Below, one piece after another: positions 9,289 through 18,700 of a stretch of 64,000 nt of DNA (its first letter is position 1; each line of letters starts with the position of its first letter). The DNA comes from Simkaniaceae bacterium (GTDB lineage: Bacteria > Chlamydiota > Chlamydiia > Chlamydiales > Simkaniaceae). The notes under the pieces were generated by a model that had not been told where the DNA came from, searched no databases, and saw only the letters and a list, made by a program, of their open reading frames with translations. A program made the position numbers and the translations under genes. The stretch lies in the NCBI GenBank assembly GCA_018399075.1, contig CP073763.1, positions 558,001-622,000 of the forward strand, read 5' to 3'.

Positions 9289-9379
9289 CTTTTCCTCATA
9301 GGTAGTTTGGCTTAAATTCTCTAATGACCCTTTTCAAAAAAATGGCCAGAGAAGAAGGCTAAACATCTATGAGGAAAAG
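9289..9379. repeat. 91-nt long hairpin between rpsU and dnaJ
   Basis: A perfect 13-bp inverted repeat (CTTTTCCTCATAG 9289-9301 / CTATGAGGAAAAG 9367-9379) encloses further complementary pieces: GTTTGGCTT pairs with AAGGCTAAAC allowing one G.U pair and one bulge, and TTCTCT pairs with AGAGAA. The result is one long imperfect stem. It could be a short foldback mobile element, an RNase III site separating rpsU from dnaJ in the message, or an inefficient terminator (it lacks a clear T-run). Confidence 0.6.
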
Positions 9380-9403
9380 TGAAAGGATCTCACAATGGTG
9401 TTG

Positions 9404-9589
9404 TTAGCGTCCTTTCTTGACTTTGTACTTGAGAGCTGCCTTTGATTTCGCTCTTTTTCTTACAGAAGGTTTATCATAAAAACGGTGTGCTTTCGCAGCT
9501 TTCATAATTCCTTCTTTGTCGAGCTTCTTTTTAAGAGCTCGAAGAGCTTTATCAATTGATTCGCCTGTACGAACCTTTACATTCGGCAT
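9404..9589 (-). CDS. rpsU: 30S ribosomal protein bS21
   Basis: A 61-residue, very basic protein with the bS21 pattern: P-N-V-K-V-R at the start, the [11 protein letters not shown] helix, the [10 protein letters not shown] segment and a Lys/Arg-rich tail. It joins the small subunit late and helps initiation by contacting the anti-Shine-Dalgarno region. Length is normal. It is the first gene of an rpsU-dnaJ minus-strand arrangement and has a good promoter of its own upstream. Confidence 0.96.
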   Translation of the reverse strand: MPNVKVRTGESIDKALRALKKKLDKEGIMKAAKAHRFYDKPSVRKRAKSKAALKYKVKKGR

Positions 9590-9633
9590 AAATCGATCAC
9601 ATCCTAGAGGTGTTAAAATTTCTGTTACATTTT

Positions 9634-9694
9634 TATCGAATACAGCTATTCGATGGCTTTAGCTATTATATACCACATTCCCCTTATTATTCAA
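9634..9694 (-). promoter_or_regulatory. rpsU promoter and leader hairpin
   Basis: On the minus strand TTGAAT (complement of 9689-9694) and a consensus TATAAT (complement of 9665-9670) are separated by 18 bp. The transcribed leader then carries a perfect 8-bp hairpin at 9634-9653 (ATCGAATA-GCTG-TATTCGAT), about 45 bases before the rpsU start. The hairpin may stabilise the leader or be a site of control; no known ribosomal leader motif was recognised. Confidence 0.6.
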
Positions 9695-9698
9695 TATT

Positions 9699-10220
9699 TT
9701 ACGGGTTTTTTAGGTAACAAACCTCGATTTCAGAGGGAGGGTTCTCTTGAGTTTCAAGAAACTTTTCCAAAAGATATACTCCCATGAAGGGGAGGTTGAG
9801 AGACTTAGAGAGAGGCTTTTTCCCTTCCTTTATATAAGGGGTTTTAAAGGTAGCTGACTTAGAGGTGCGAATGCCTTCCAGGATAAATAGTCCGCCCGAC
9901 TTAGCATCACTACAAAGAGTAAAGGGGCCTTCTTTATCTGGGGTATAGATCTTCAAGCTGCAAAAGGGAACAAGGGGAAGTTTTTTTGCAAAAGCAAGAG
10001 TTTTAGCTGTGATCACTCCAATGCGAGTGCCTGTAAAAGAGCCTGGCCCCGTTCCAACAGCAATAAAATCAATCGTTTGATTCTTTAAAAGTTTTTGAAT
10101 CGCAGGGAGTAGAGTTAGCGACTGCCTTATAGAAGGAAGGTGCTCGGTCACTAGTTTGCCATCAAGATATAACGAGACAAAGCTATCTGGACCACTGGTG
10201 TCAATAATCAAAAACTTCAT
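9699..10220 (-). CDS. tsaB: tRNA threonylcarbamoyladenosine biosynthesis protein TsaB
   Basis: A 173-residue member of the ASKHA fold. It shows the family's opening strand (K-F-L-I-I-D-T-S) and the conserved G-T-G-P-G-S-F-T-G-T-R-I-G loop at about 56-68. TsaB is the scaffold partner of TsaD, with TsaE, for making t6A37 of ANN-decoding tRNAs. It is shorter than the ~230 residues of the Escherichia coli protein, lacking much of the second domain, as is usual in chlamydiae. It lies between rpsU and lon as in C. trachomatis (CT343 position), and is divergent from lon. Confidence 0.88.
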   Translation of the reverse strand: MKFLIIDTSGPDSFVSLYLDGKLVTEHLPSIRQSLTLLPAIQKLLKNQTIDFIAVGTGPGSFTGTRIGVITAKTLAFAKKLPLVPFCSLKIYTPDKEGPFTLCSDAKSGGLFILEGIRTSKSATFKTPYIKEGKKPLSKSLNLPFMGVYLLEKFLETQENPPSEIEVCYLKNP

Positions 10221-10266
10221 AACAACTTGCAGTTAAAAAATTAATATTGGAACCATTATATCTGAG

Positions 10267-10296
10267 TTGTTTTTATTTTGCAGGGCCCAGTATACA
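10267..10296 (+). promoter_or_regulatory. probable lon promoter
   Basis: TTGTTT (10267-10272) and TATACA (10291-10296) with an 18-bp spacer lie about 60 bases before the lon start in the lon/tsaB divergent region. No HrcA or other operator was seen. Confidence 0.4.
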
Positions 10297-10355
10297 AAAA
10301 GTAAGGGCGAATGATACACTGTCTAAGAATACTTTTAGTTTAAAGAGGTTAACAA

Positions 10356-12851
10356 TTGGTTCATGATGAAAATGGTGGGCCTCAGGATGAACATCCTGAG
10401 GATGAAGAGTTTGATCTTTCGGACTCTCTTCTCGATAGTGATTTAGAGAAACTAATTGGAAATAAAAAAAAGCCAATTATGGAGGAATCCTACCCCGATG
10501 AGCTTTTTATCCTTCCCTTAACGCGGCGCCCCTTTTTCCCAGGGATGGCAGCTCCTCTTGTGATTGAGCCAGGTCCTTTCTATGAAGTTTTAAAAATTGT
10601 TGCTAAATCATCACACAAAACTCTAGCCCTTTTTCTCACTGAGAGTGAAGAGGCTAATATCTATGAGATGGGTTTTGATGAGCTCTGTAAGGTCGGGGTT
10701 ATGGCGACTATTTTGCGTATTGTTCCCTTAGAGCAAGGGGGAGCTCAAGTTGTCCTCAATATGGAGAAGAGGATTAAGCTTGCTAAGCCGATGCCTAAGT
10801 CGAAGTATCTTAGAGCAAAAATTACCTATCATGATGATCAGATCACTCAAGAACAGTCAAAAATTATTAAAGCCTATTCGATTAGCATCATTACTACGAT
10901 CAAAGAACTTCTTAAGCTCAATCCTCTTTTTAAAGAAGAACTTCAAATTTTCCTTGGCCACTCAGACTTTACCGAGCCAGGAAAACTTGCGGATTTTGCC
11001 GTTGCACTTACAACTGCAGGTCGGGATGAACTCCAAGATATTTTACAAACATTTGATGTTCAAGACCGGATAGATAAAACCCTTGTCCTCCTTAAGAAGG
11101 AACTCGATCTTAGTAAACTACAAAGTAGCATTAATCAAAAAATTGAAGCGACGATTTCAAAGACCCAGAGGGAATTTTTCCTTCGGGAACAATTGAAAAC
11201 GATTAAGCGTGAACTGGGGATTGAAAAAGATGATAAGACCAGCGATACCGAAAAGTTTCAGGAACGTTTAAAAGATAAAAAAGTTCCAGAAGATGTTCAA
11301 AAAGTGATCGATGAAGAGCTTGAAAAGCTAGGAGTGCTAGATGTTCAATCAGCAGAGTATGCTGTTTCAAGGAACTATCTTGATTGGTTGACGGTTGTCC
11401 CTTGGGGTGTCAATAGCAAAGAAAATCATAATCTTGCAGAAGCTGAAGAGATCTTAGAAGAAGATCATTATGGTCTAAAAGATATCAAAGAGAGAATTCT
11501 TGAATTTATTGGCGTTGGAAAACTCACTCAAGGGGTAAAGGGAAGTATTATCTGTCTAGTGGGGCCGCCAGGAGTTGGGAAAACAAGTATTGGAAAGAGT
11601 GTTGCGCGCGCCCTCAATCGAAAATTCTTCCGCTTTTCTGTTGGAGGAATGAGAGATGAAGCTGAGATTAAAGGGCACCGCCGGACATATATCGGTGCTA
11701 TGCCAGGGAAAATGATTCAAGCACTTAAAGCATCGCAGACGATGAATCCTGTGATTATGATTGATGAAGTGGACAAAATGGGGCAAAGTTATCAGGGAGA
11801 TCCTGCATCGGCTCTTTTAGAGGTTCTTGATCCCGAACAAAACAAAGACTTCCTCGATCATTATCTCGATGTTCGCTCAGATCTTTCAAATATCCTTTTC
11901 ATTGTTACGGCAAATGTTCTCGATACGATTCCTGGTCCTTTAAGAGACCGGATGGATATCCTCCGTCTTTCAGGCTATATTCGTCAGGAAAAAGTAGAGA
12001 TTGCAAAAAAATATCTCATTCCAAGGAATAGAAAAAAGTCAGGTCTTAAAGCAAGCCAAGTTAAGTTTACAACGGGTGCGATTCAAGAGATGATTGAGCG
12101 CTATGCACGTGAATCTGGAGTACGTGGTTTAGAGAATAATATTAAGAAGATCCTTCGTAAGGTTGCTGTTGAAATCGTCCGCTCTTCTGAAAAACGGGGA
12201 CGAAAGAAAGTGAAATCAGTAACGATTTCTGAGAAAACTCTCGAGAACTACCTTGGAAAACCCATTTTTACCTCCGATCGCTATTATGATAAAACGCCGC
12301 AAGGGGTTTGCACAGGCCTTGCTTGGACTGCAATGGGAGGAGCAACGCTCTATGTTGAAGCCTCCGCATCGCCTGCTGAAAAAACTCAAATGAAACTCAC
12401 CGGTCAAGCGGGAGATGTCATGAAAGAATCAGCACAAATCGCTTGGAGTTATATGAGCTCTCATATTAAAGACTATGCACCAAAGCTGAAGTTTTTTGAT
12501 GGAGAAGAGGTGCATATTCATATTCCTGAAGGAGCGACCCCTAAAGATGGTCCTTCTGCAGGGATTACGATGGTCACATCGCTCCTCTCATTAGCGATGA
12601 AAACGCCAGTTCTAAAAGATCTAGGAATGACGGGAGAGCTTACCCTTACTGGTAAAGTCCTTCCTATTGGAGGATTAAAAGAAAAACTCATTGCTGCCAA
12701 ACGATCCAAGCTGAAAATACTTATCTTTCCAAAAGACAATAGGAGAGATTATGATGAGCTTCCTGATTATCTAAAAAAAGGGATCGCTATTCACTTTGTA
12801 GACACTTATGATGATGTCTTCAAAATCGCCTTTCCTAGGAGAAAGCGATGA
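10356..12851 (+). CDS. lon: ATP-dependent endopeptidase La (Lon)
   Basis: An 831-residue LonA protease that unfolds and degrades damaged or regulatory proteins. The N-terminal substrate domain begins at about residue 48 (F-I-L-P-L-T-R-R-P-F-F-P-G). The AAA+ module has Walker A G-P-P-G-V-G-K-T at 403-410 and Walker B V-I-M-I-D-E-V-D. The protease domain has Ser734 in K-D-G-P-S-A-G and Lys777 in G-G-L-K-E-K, the usual 43 residues apart. The start is a TTG at 10356, preceded by AAGAGG at proper spacing; no ATG occurs in frame until residue 42. The acidic first 40 residues are extra compared with most Lon proteins. Its stop overlaps the next start by four bases. Confidence 0.97.
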   Translation: MVHDENGGPQDEHPEDEEFDLSDSLLDSDLEKLIGNKKKPIMEESYPDELFILPLTRRPFFPGMAAPLVIEPGPFYEVLKIVAKSSHKTLALFLTESEEANIYEMGFDELCKVGVMATILRIVPLEQGGAQVVLNMEKRIKLAKPMPKSKYLRAKITYHDDQITQEQSKIIKAYSISIITTIKELLKLNPLFKEELQIFLGHSDFTEPGKLADFAVALTTAGRDELQDILQTFDVQDRIDKTLVLLKKELDLSKLQSSINQKIEATISKTQREFFLREQLKTIKRELGIEKDDKTSDTEKFQERLKDKKVPEDVQKVIDEELEKLGVLDVQSAEYAVSRNYLDWLTVVPWGVNSKENHNLAEAEEILEEDHYGLKDIKERILEFIGVGKLTQGVKGSIICLVGPPGVGKTSIGKSVARALNRKFFRFSVGGMRDEAEIKGHRRTYIGAMPGKMIQALKASQTMNPVIMIDEVDKMGQSYQGDPASALLEVLDPEQNKDFLDHYLDVRSDLSNILFIVTANVLDTIPGPLRDRMDILRLSGYIRQEKVEIAKKYLIPRNRKKSGLKASQVKFTTGAIQEMIERYARESGVRGLENNIKKILRKVAVEIVRSSEKRGRKKVKSVTISEKTLENYLGKPIFTSDRYYDKTPQGVCTGLAWTAMGGATLYVEASASPAEKTQMKLTGQAGDVMKESAQIAWSYMSSHIKDYAPKLKFFDGEEVHIHIPEGATPKDGPSAGITMVTSLLSLAMKTPVLKDLGMTGELTLTGKVLPIGGLKEKLIAAKRSKLKILIFPKDNRRDYDELPDYLKKGIAIHFVDTYDDVFKIAFPRRKR

Positions 12852-13333
12852 ACTCATGGACGAAAGAAAAGTATATTTCTCCTGAAAAGCTCGAAGAGAA
12901 AGCCGCAGAGATCCGAAAGTCTGGAAAAACAATAACAACGCTCAATGGATCTTTTGATCTTTTACATGCCGGGCATTTAAAGATGATCCATGAAGCATCT
13001 CAGCAAGGAGATGTTTTGATTCTAGCCCTTAATTCCGATGCTTCGATTAAGAAATATAAAAGTCCTTTGCGGCCGATTGTTTCCCTAGAGCACCGCTTGG
13101 AGATGATTGCTGCGCTCGAGTTTGTAGATTATGTAACCTATTTTGATGAAACGGATCCGATAGCTCTTCTTGAAAAAATAAAACCTGATATTCATAACAA
13201 CGGTTCAGAGTATGGAGAAGAGTGTATCGAGGCTGAAATAGTAAAAAAACATGGTGGAAAAATTCATATTGTTAAACTTGTCCCTGGACTTTCAACCTCA
13301 AAGCTCATTGAGAAAATAAAAACATGCGTTTAA
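12848..13333 (+). CDS. RfaE/HldE C-terminal-type adenylyltransferase (cytidylyltransferase fold)
   Basis: A 161-residue nucleotidyltransferase: N-G-S-F-D-L-L-H-A-G-H at 35-45 gives the HxGH signature, with L-N-S-D and a Lys-rich loop (S-I-K-K-Y-K-S-P-L-R-P-I) following, and L-V-P-G-L-S-T-S-K at the end like the ISTSKI element of the family. It matches the adenylyl-transferring domain of HldE (ADP-heptose synthesis for LPS) but without the kinase domain. It may act in heptose or another sugar-phosphate activation; an FMN or glycerol-3-phosphate cytidylyltransferase is less likely. The ATG overlaps the lon stop (ATGA), so it is translationally coupled. Confidence 0.82.
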   Translation: MNSWTKEKYISPEKLEEKAAEIRKSGKTITTLNGSFDLLHAGHLKMIHEASQQGDVLILALNSDASIKKYKSPLRPIVSLEHRLEMIAALEFVDYVTYFDETDPIALLEKIKPDIHNNGSEYGEECIEAEIVKKHGGKIHIVKLVPGLSTSKLIEKIKTCV

Positions 13334-14421
13334 TAGGTACTCTTAAAGGGGAAAAAGAAGCTTTTCAGTTTTACTCATTTTTGCAGGAGGAGAAGATTGA
13401 ATGCAGTTATGAGCCCGATTCTCGCGAGGAAGATACCTTTCAATTTTGGGTAATGCACGAGGATGAGGTGGATACCGCTATCCACTGGCTTGAAGAGTTT
13501 AAGAAAAACCCTGAAGACCCCCGCTTTATTGTAAAAGAGCATCCGATCGATACTCAAGGAATTGCCGAAGACTCAAGTGCAGAGGAGGGTGGGGAAAAAG
13601 AACCACTTCCCTTGCGTGCCATTCGACTTAGAGAAAAGGTTCGTCCGAAGATGCCTCTCACCCGTTTTATTGTTCTTATCTGCGCCCTTTTCTATATTTG
13701 GAATGGGTATCAAATGGCAGACATTGCTAAAAAAGATAAAGATCCCAAGCAATATACCTTAACACCACTGATGACCGAGCTCTCCTACGATATGCCGACA
13801 GCAGAAAACAGAGAGGAGCTTAGCAAAGAGATCTTTTCAGAAAATAGAATCGGTGATGATGCAGTCTGGGATGGATTTTATGGTGTCGCTTTAGGGTGGC
13901 CCCAGTCAAAGGCCGAGCTAGAGGCCCCTATGTTTGTTCAAATTAGGCAAGGGGAAGTCTGGCGCCTTTTCACTCCCGTTTTCCTCCACGGAGGATTTCT
14001 TCATATCCTTTTTAATATGCTATGGCTTTGGATGCTTGGAAGGCAAGTTGAAGAGCGGACAAAAAAGTGGCAATACATTGCTGTTACTCTCATTATCGGA
14101 ATCCTTTCCAATACCTTTCAATATCTCATGAGTGGCCCACTCTTTATTGGATACTCTGGAATTGTTTGTGGCCTTGCAGGCTTTATTTGGATGCGACAAA
14201 GAAGAGCACCATGGGAAGGGTATCCTCTCCAAAAAGGGACGATTGCCTTTTTAGCCATCTTTATCGTTGGGATGATGCTTTTGCAGCTTGTCTCCTTTTT
14301 CCTCATTCGGTACCAGATCGCAGATTTCTCTATGAATATCGCAAATACTGCTCATATTAGTGGGGCGATCACAGGGATTGTCCTTGGGAGAATTCCACTT
14401 TTCTCTAAAGGTGCAGTATGA
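13324..14421 (+). CDS. GlpG-like rhomboid intramembrane serine protease
   Basis: A 365-residue membrane protein. Residues 1-65 resemble the GlpG cytoplasmic N-terminal domain. A first membrane segment lies near 118-135 and the six-helix core from about 205. Catalytic Ser278 is in G-Y-S-G and His344 in A-N-T-A-H-I-S-G; the H-x2-x-x-x-x-N element in helix 2 appears as H-I-L-F-N-M-L-W. Rhomboids cleave substrate membrane helices in the inner membrane. The gene overlaps its upstream neighbour by 10 bases and the downstream rnz by 4, so this is one operon. Confidence 0.92.
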   Translation: MRLIGTLKGEKEAFQFYSFLQEEKIECSYEPDSREEDTFQFWVMHEDEVDTAIHWLEEFKKNPEDPRFIVKEHPIDTQGIAEDSSAEEGGEKEPLPLRAIRLREKVRPKMPLTRFIVLICALFYIWNGYQMADIAKKDKDPKQYTLTPLMTELSYDMPTAENREELSKEIFSENRIGDDAVWDGFYGVALGWPQSKAELEAPMFVQIRQGEVWRLFTPVFLHGGFLHILFNMLWLWMLGRQVEERTKKWQYIAVTLIIGILSNTFQYLMSGPLFIGYSGIVCGLAGFIWMRQRRAPWEGYPLQKGTIAFLAIFIVGMMLLQLVSFFLIRYQIADFSMNIANTAHISGAITGIVLGRIPLFSKGAV

Positions 14422-15335
14422 GCGTAAGAGATCTCATTATCTTAGGGTGTAGCTCGCAGCAACCCACTCGACTGCGAAATCATGGCGCTTATCTTCTTCG
14501 TTGGAATCAAGAGGGGTTTCTCTTTGATCCTGGTGAAGGAACGCAACGTCAATTCATCTTTGCTGATGTCGCTCCTCCGACTGTTACGCGGATTTTTGTG
14601 AGTCATTTTCATGGAGACCACTGTTTAGGGCTCGGTTCGATGCTCATGCGTCTTAACCTCGATCGGGTTGACCATCCTATCCATTGTTATTACCCCGCAA
14701 GTGGAAAGGTCTATTTTGATCGACTCCGCTATGGGACGATCTACCATGACCACATCCAAGTGATCGAACACCCCGTCACAGAAGAGGGGGTTGTTCATCA
14801 AGATAAGGCCTTCACAATTGAAGCGAAATTCCTTGATCATGGCGTTGATAATGTAGGGTGGCGGATTAAAGAAGCAGATACGACCAAGTTTGATAAAGAA
14901 AAACTTAAAGCTTCAGGCATTAAAGGGGTGCAGGTTCGCGAGCTTGAAGAAAAAGGGACGATTACTATTGATGGGAAAACCATTTCTCTAACCGATGTGA
15001 GCTACATTCGTGAAGGCGATGTTTTTGCTTCAGTGATCGATACCAAATACTGCCAAAATGCTATCGACCTTGCTAAAGGGGCAAAGCTTTTGCTATGTGA
15101 AAGTACCTATTTAAATGAACATGAAGAGCTTGCTATTTCTCATGACCATATGACGGCAAAACAAGCGGCAACGATTGCTAAAAATGCCGGCGCAAAAAAA
15201 CTCATTCTGACTCACTTCTCTGCTCGCTATCGCGATCTTGACCCCTTTGCTGAAGAAGCAAGGGAAATTTTCCCCAACGTTGACGTTGCTGATGATTTCA
15301 AACGTTTTGAATTTCCCTTAGGAAACTACTCTTAA
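14418..15335 (+). CDS. rnz: ribonuclease Z
   Basis: A 305-residue metallo-beta-lactamase-fold nuclease that trims the 3' ends of tRNA precursors. The zinc site H-F-H-G-D-H is at about 62-67, with D-H-G (~140), a central V-I-D-T in which Asp bridges the metals, and H-F-S-A-R-Y at about 265. Length is that of the short bacterial form. Last gene of the lon operon (4-base overlap with the rhomboid gene). In C. trachomatis rnz is followed by xerC; here xerC lies 18 kb away. Confidence 0.95.
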   Translation: MSVRDLIILGCSSQQPTRLRNHGAYLLRWNQEGFLFDPGEGTQRQFIFADVAPPTVTRIFVSHFHGDHCLGLGSMLMRLNLDRVDHPIHCYYPASGKVYFDRLRYGTIYHDHIQVIEHPVTEEGVVHQDKAFTIEAKFLDHGVDNVGWRIKEADTTKFDKEKLKASGIKGVQVRELEEKGTITIDGKTISLTDVSYIREGDVFASVIDTKYCQNAIDLAKGAKLLLCESTYLNEHEELAISHDHMTAKQAATIAKNAGAKKLILTHFSARYRDLDPFAEEAREIFPNVDVADDFKRFEFPLGNYS

Positions 15336-15611
15336 TTCCATTCCTACAATCTTCCTGACGAGATTCCGACAACGCTAGATGTGATGACACAGACCTTCAT
15401 GCACTACGTAGAAATAGGGCAAGCTCTTTATGCAGAGGACATGTTAGGGTCGTTGTCTACTTATACTTGCTGTCAAGAAATGGTTTTCGAAAACCCACGG
15501 CCTTTGGCGGAGTTCTTTATGGAAGTTTCGAAATCACCTTCAGCTATTATAGCGCCTACTTCTTCGGCATTGGGGCCTGTCGAAAAGTTGGAGTGGTTAG
15601 CTAAAATCTGA
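15336..15611 (+). other. possible gene remnant downstream of rnz
   Basis: A frame open from 15336 to a stop at 15609 encodes about 91 codons (with a GTG-ATG at 15381-15386 giving 76 residues). The peptide, with P-T-T-L-D-V-M-T-Q-T-F and Y-A-E-D-M-L-G-S-L, has plausible coding character but no ribosome-binding site and no recognised family. It may be the tail of a gene cut by whatever inserted between rnz and xerC. No other feature is seen before the promoter at 15695. Confidence 0.25.
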
Positions 15612-15694
15612 ACCGAGCTGTATTGTCACCGAATGGAAAAAATATTTGCATAAAAACACCTAATTTATTTATAATAAATGCCTTGCGTATTTAG

Positions 15695-15723
15695 TTGAGT
15701 TGTATTTTAACTTTAGTTATAAT
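15695..15723 (+). promoter_or_regulatory. strong promoter of the giant 15757 gene
   Basis: TTGAGT (15695-15700), a 17-bp spacer and a consensus TATAAT (15718-15723). Predicted start near 15730, leaving a leader of about 27 AT-rich bases without a Shine-Dalgarno sequence before the ATG at 15757. Confidence 0.7.
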
Positions 15724-15756
15724 AATTCTGCTTTAATATTTTAAATTTTATTTTTT

Positions 15757-18700
15757 ATGACTATTAATTTCAATTTATTTAAATTTCTACAGAATTCATA
15801 CTATCCTCTTGGCAAAGGGAATCAATCCTTAGAAGAAGGAAAATCATCTGCATCTTCTAGGAAAATCACCCCTTTCCCAGATCTTACAAAGCAGCTTGGA
15901 GGAGAGGAAAAGTCCCAAGAAGAAATGGCACTAAGGATCGCAGCCAATTTTTTATCGGGCGGATTATCTACTGGAGGGTCAAAGCCTCTTGATGGGATGC
16001 AACCCCTTGATAATTTTCAAGTTTGGCAATGGGTATTGGAGAATCTACCAGCCGAAGAAGTTGAAGGGCTTCCTATTGATGATTTGGGTAAAATGATCCG
16101 AGTACTCCATAATCAATGTGAAAAAGAGAAAGAGCTCTATCTCAAGTTTGATCCACGAGAGTTTCTTCAGGTGGTACATGATTATACTCGTGCTGTCTCT
16201 GAGCTAAAGGTTGGTGAGTCTTATCCTTTATCTGGAGGGTGGGGAAATATAGGGGGTGGAAGTGGACATGCCCTCATTTTTGAAGTGATCCGCACTTCAG
16301 AGAACCGCTTCAATGTTTCTCTCTATACTTCTACCGGCTTCCAACTCACTCAACTATTTCTTCAAGGCGATAAACAACGGATCATTCCTATTGTTTGCTG
16401 GGAAGGGATTCCACAAGATCACCTTTTTGCCTCATTTGAAGAAGAAGCCCCCCCAATTTTTTTCCAACAACTTTTTGAGCTATCTTATCCAATCAGTAAG
16501 TATGACCCGAATAAAATTTTAGAGGAAGAAGATGTTCTTGAAGCTTTAGACTGGTTAAGTCCATTTTATCGAAAAGTCAACCCTAAAGAATCTGGGACAT
16601 ATACAGGACAACGGGGTGGAACATGCGTTCCTTCATCGACAAAAATTTGGGGAGAGTCATTCTTTGAATCAATACAGGATGAAAAACTATTCAAGGTCTA
16701 TTTCAACTGGACTCTCTTCTTAGGATTATATCAAGAGTTATCTCCCTTTCTTGACAGAGACGATGAGCAAGCAGAGATAATGAGAAGAACCCTTCTTAAT
16801 GGAGGACGTAACCTACTTGGCAGTCTCGATAAGCTAGTCAATAATGAAAGAATGAATTCATGTTTTCCCATAGAAAAAGCCTATGATATCCAACACCTAC
16901 TTCTCAAACATATAGAAAGGATTGAAAGCCTTTCAGCTGAAGTGATAAGCCGTCGACAAAGTGAAAGCCTGCCGATCGACTTTAAAGATCAAGATGTAGA
17001 CGTTCAAAGAGAGAAAAGAGGAGCTAAGAGGTATTGGACCGAGCAACCTCAATGTCGCGAGTTAGACCCTCCCGATAAAAGTGCTTTGCCGTTTCTCTTG
17101 ACTACTAGTAATCAAGAAACTGTCTTAAAAAAAGCCCTTCCTGCTTTGCACAGAAGATATCTCGAAGAAAAGGAGAGAGAGGATAAAAGAGTCCATTGTT
17201 ATCAAGCTCTTTCTCTTTCACTCCATGAGGTGATAGATGCTCTCCCTCTTCCCCAATTTGGAGAGGGCCCCATCGATAATTCCTTCTGGGAAAATCTATC
17301 CTTAGGTGAGAAGAAAGAGTATAGCGGCTATCTATCTGATTTATGTGTTTTCTACCTCGATCAAGGGGAAAGAGAAGATCTCCCGACACGTTCTTTTGCA
17401 ACACTCTTTTCAATCCACGCCATTGTTCATTTTCTTGCCATCGAGATAGAAAAGGAACTTCGTATAGAGGAAAAAAGATCTCTCACTTATTACCGCCTTC
17501 CTTTTGAGGTGGATCAACTCAATAACATAAACAATCTTATCTTTCTCGATCGGAAGGAATTTGAGCGGATTCAGCAGGTCAAAGGGTACTTTGCTTGGAG
17601 AAATAAGTTTGCAAAAGGAGGCGTTCTCTTTTCCTCATCTGAGAAAGAGTCAAAGGTCGTTAAGGACTCTATTCATGAAGCCCTTGAAAATGCACACTTA
17701 TGGCATGGACTAATGCAACAAGACCCTTTATTTGGTGAGGCTGTAAAGCATAGGGCCGAGGAGCGCTTCCCAGACTATTCCGAAGAAGAGATTCAAAGGG
17801 ATTTTGAACGGCAACAGAGCGAGTTAAATACATGGTATGAAGAGCAGAAGAATCGGAGATATTCTTTTCATTCTTATTCTAGAAGGCCAGAACCCAAAAG
17901 ACTTAAAAATCTTCCTCTACTCACCAAGCAGATGCTACTGCTTGAAGAGTTTGATTCCTCCAAAGGAGGAAATGAACTTCTCTTAGAACACTACCAACAC
18001 ATTAATCATGTCCGTTTCCTAACCTTTCTAATCAATAGAAAAATTTATCGTCCCAATTACCCTTCAAAAGATCTGACCAGAAAGGCAACAAGACCTGATC
18101 AATATAGTCATGAAGGTCTTGTGTCAGGACAGTATGAGAAGCCAACATTTGACGATCGCTGGGTTAGTAGTTGGGAAAGGGTTGTTTGTGAAAAGTATTA
18201 CCATAGCCTTGATCGAGAGCACAGACAATTCCTTGAAATTCCTCAAGCAACACGGAAGATGGATCGATGGCAGCGCGGAACAGCAGAAGCCCAGGCTCTG
18301 AACCGAAAAAACTTTCCCCCTTTTCTTCGTGATTTATCTCGGACCTTATCTGAGTGGAAACTGACTCCGGATCAACTCTTTTTCGAACTGCAAAGGGATT
18401 ATGAACTCTTAAAAAACCCTTCTCTTCAAACGCTCATTTATCAACTTCTCTTTCGCTCTCCTGTTGATGAAAACAATCAGGTGCATTTGGGCGTTGGAGC
18501 TCTAATTCTCGATCGAGATGTATTAGAGAGCTTCAAAGAGTTTACTGAAAAAGCCCTTTCCTATTTTTCTAATTTAAGACATAAGCAAGAAGCTGCAGAT
18601 CTGGAAACAAGTGAAGTTGATGGGATTAAATTCTTATTTGAGCTCACCTTTTTTATGCAAAAATATCTCATCGATGCCAATCGGCATGACTTAGCCGCTG

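Noticed and set aside
13324-13557. Separate small gene for the N-terminal part of the rhomboid
   Set aside because: The segment is continuous with the rhomboid and fits the GlpG N-terminal cytoplasmic domain.
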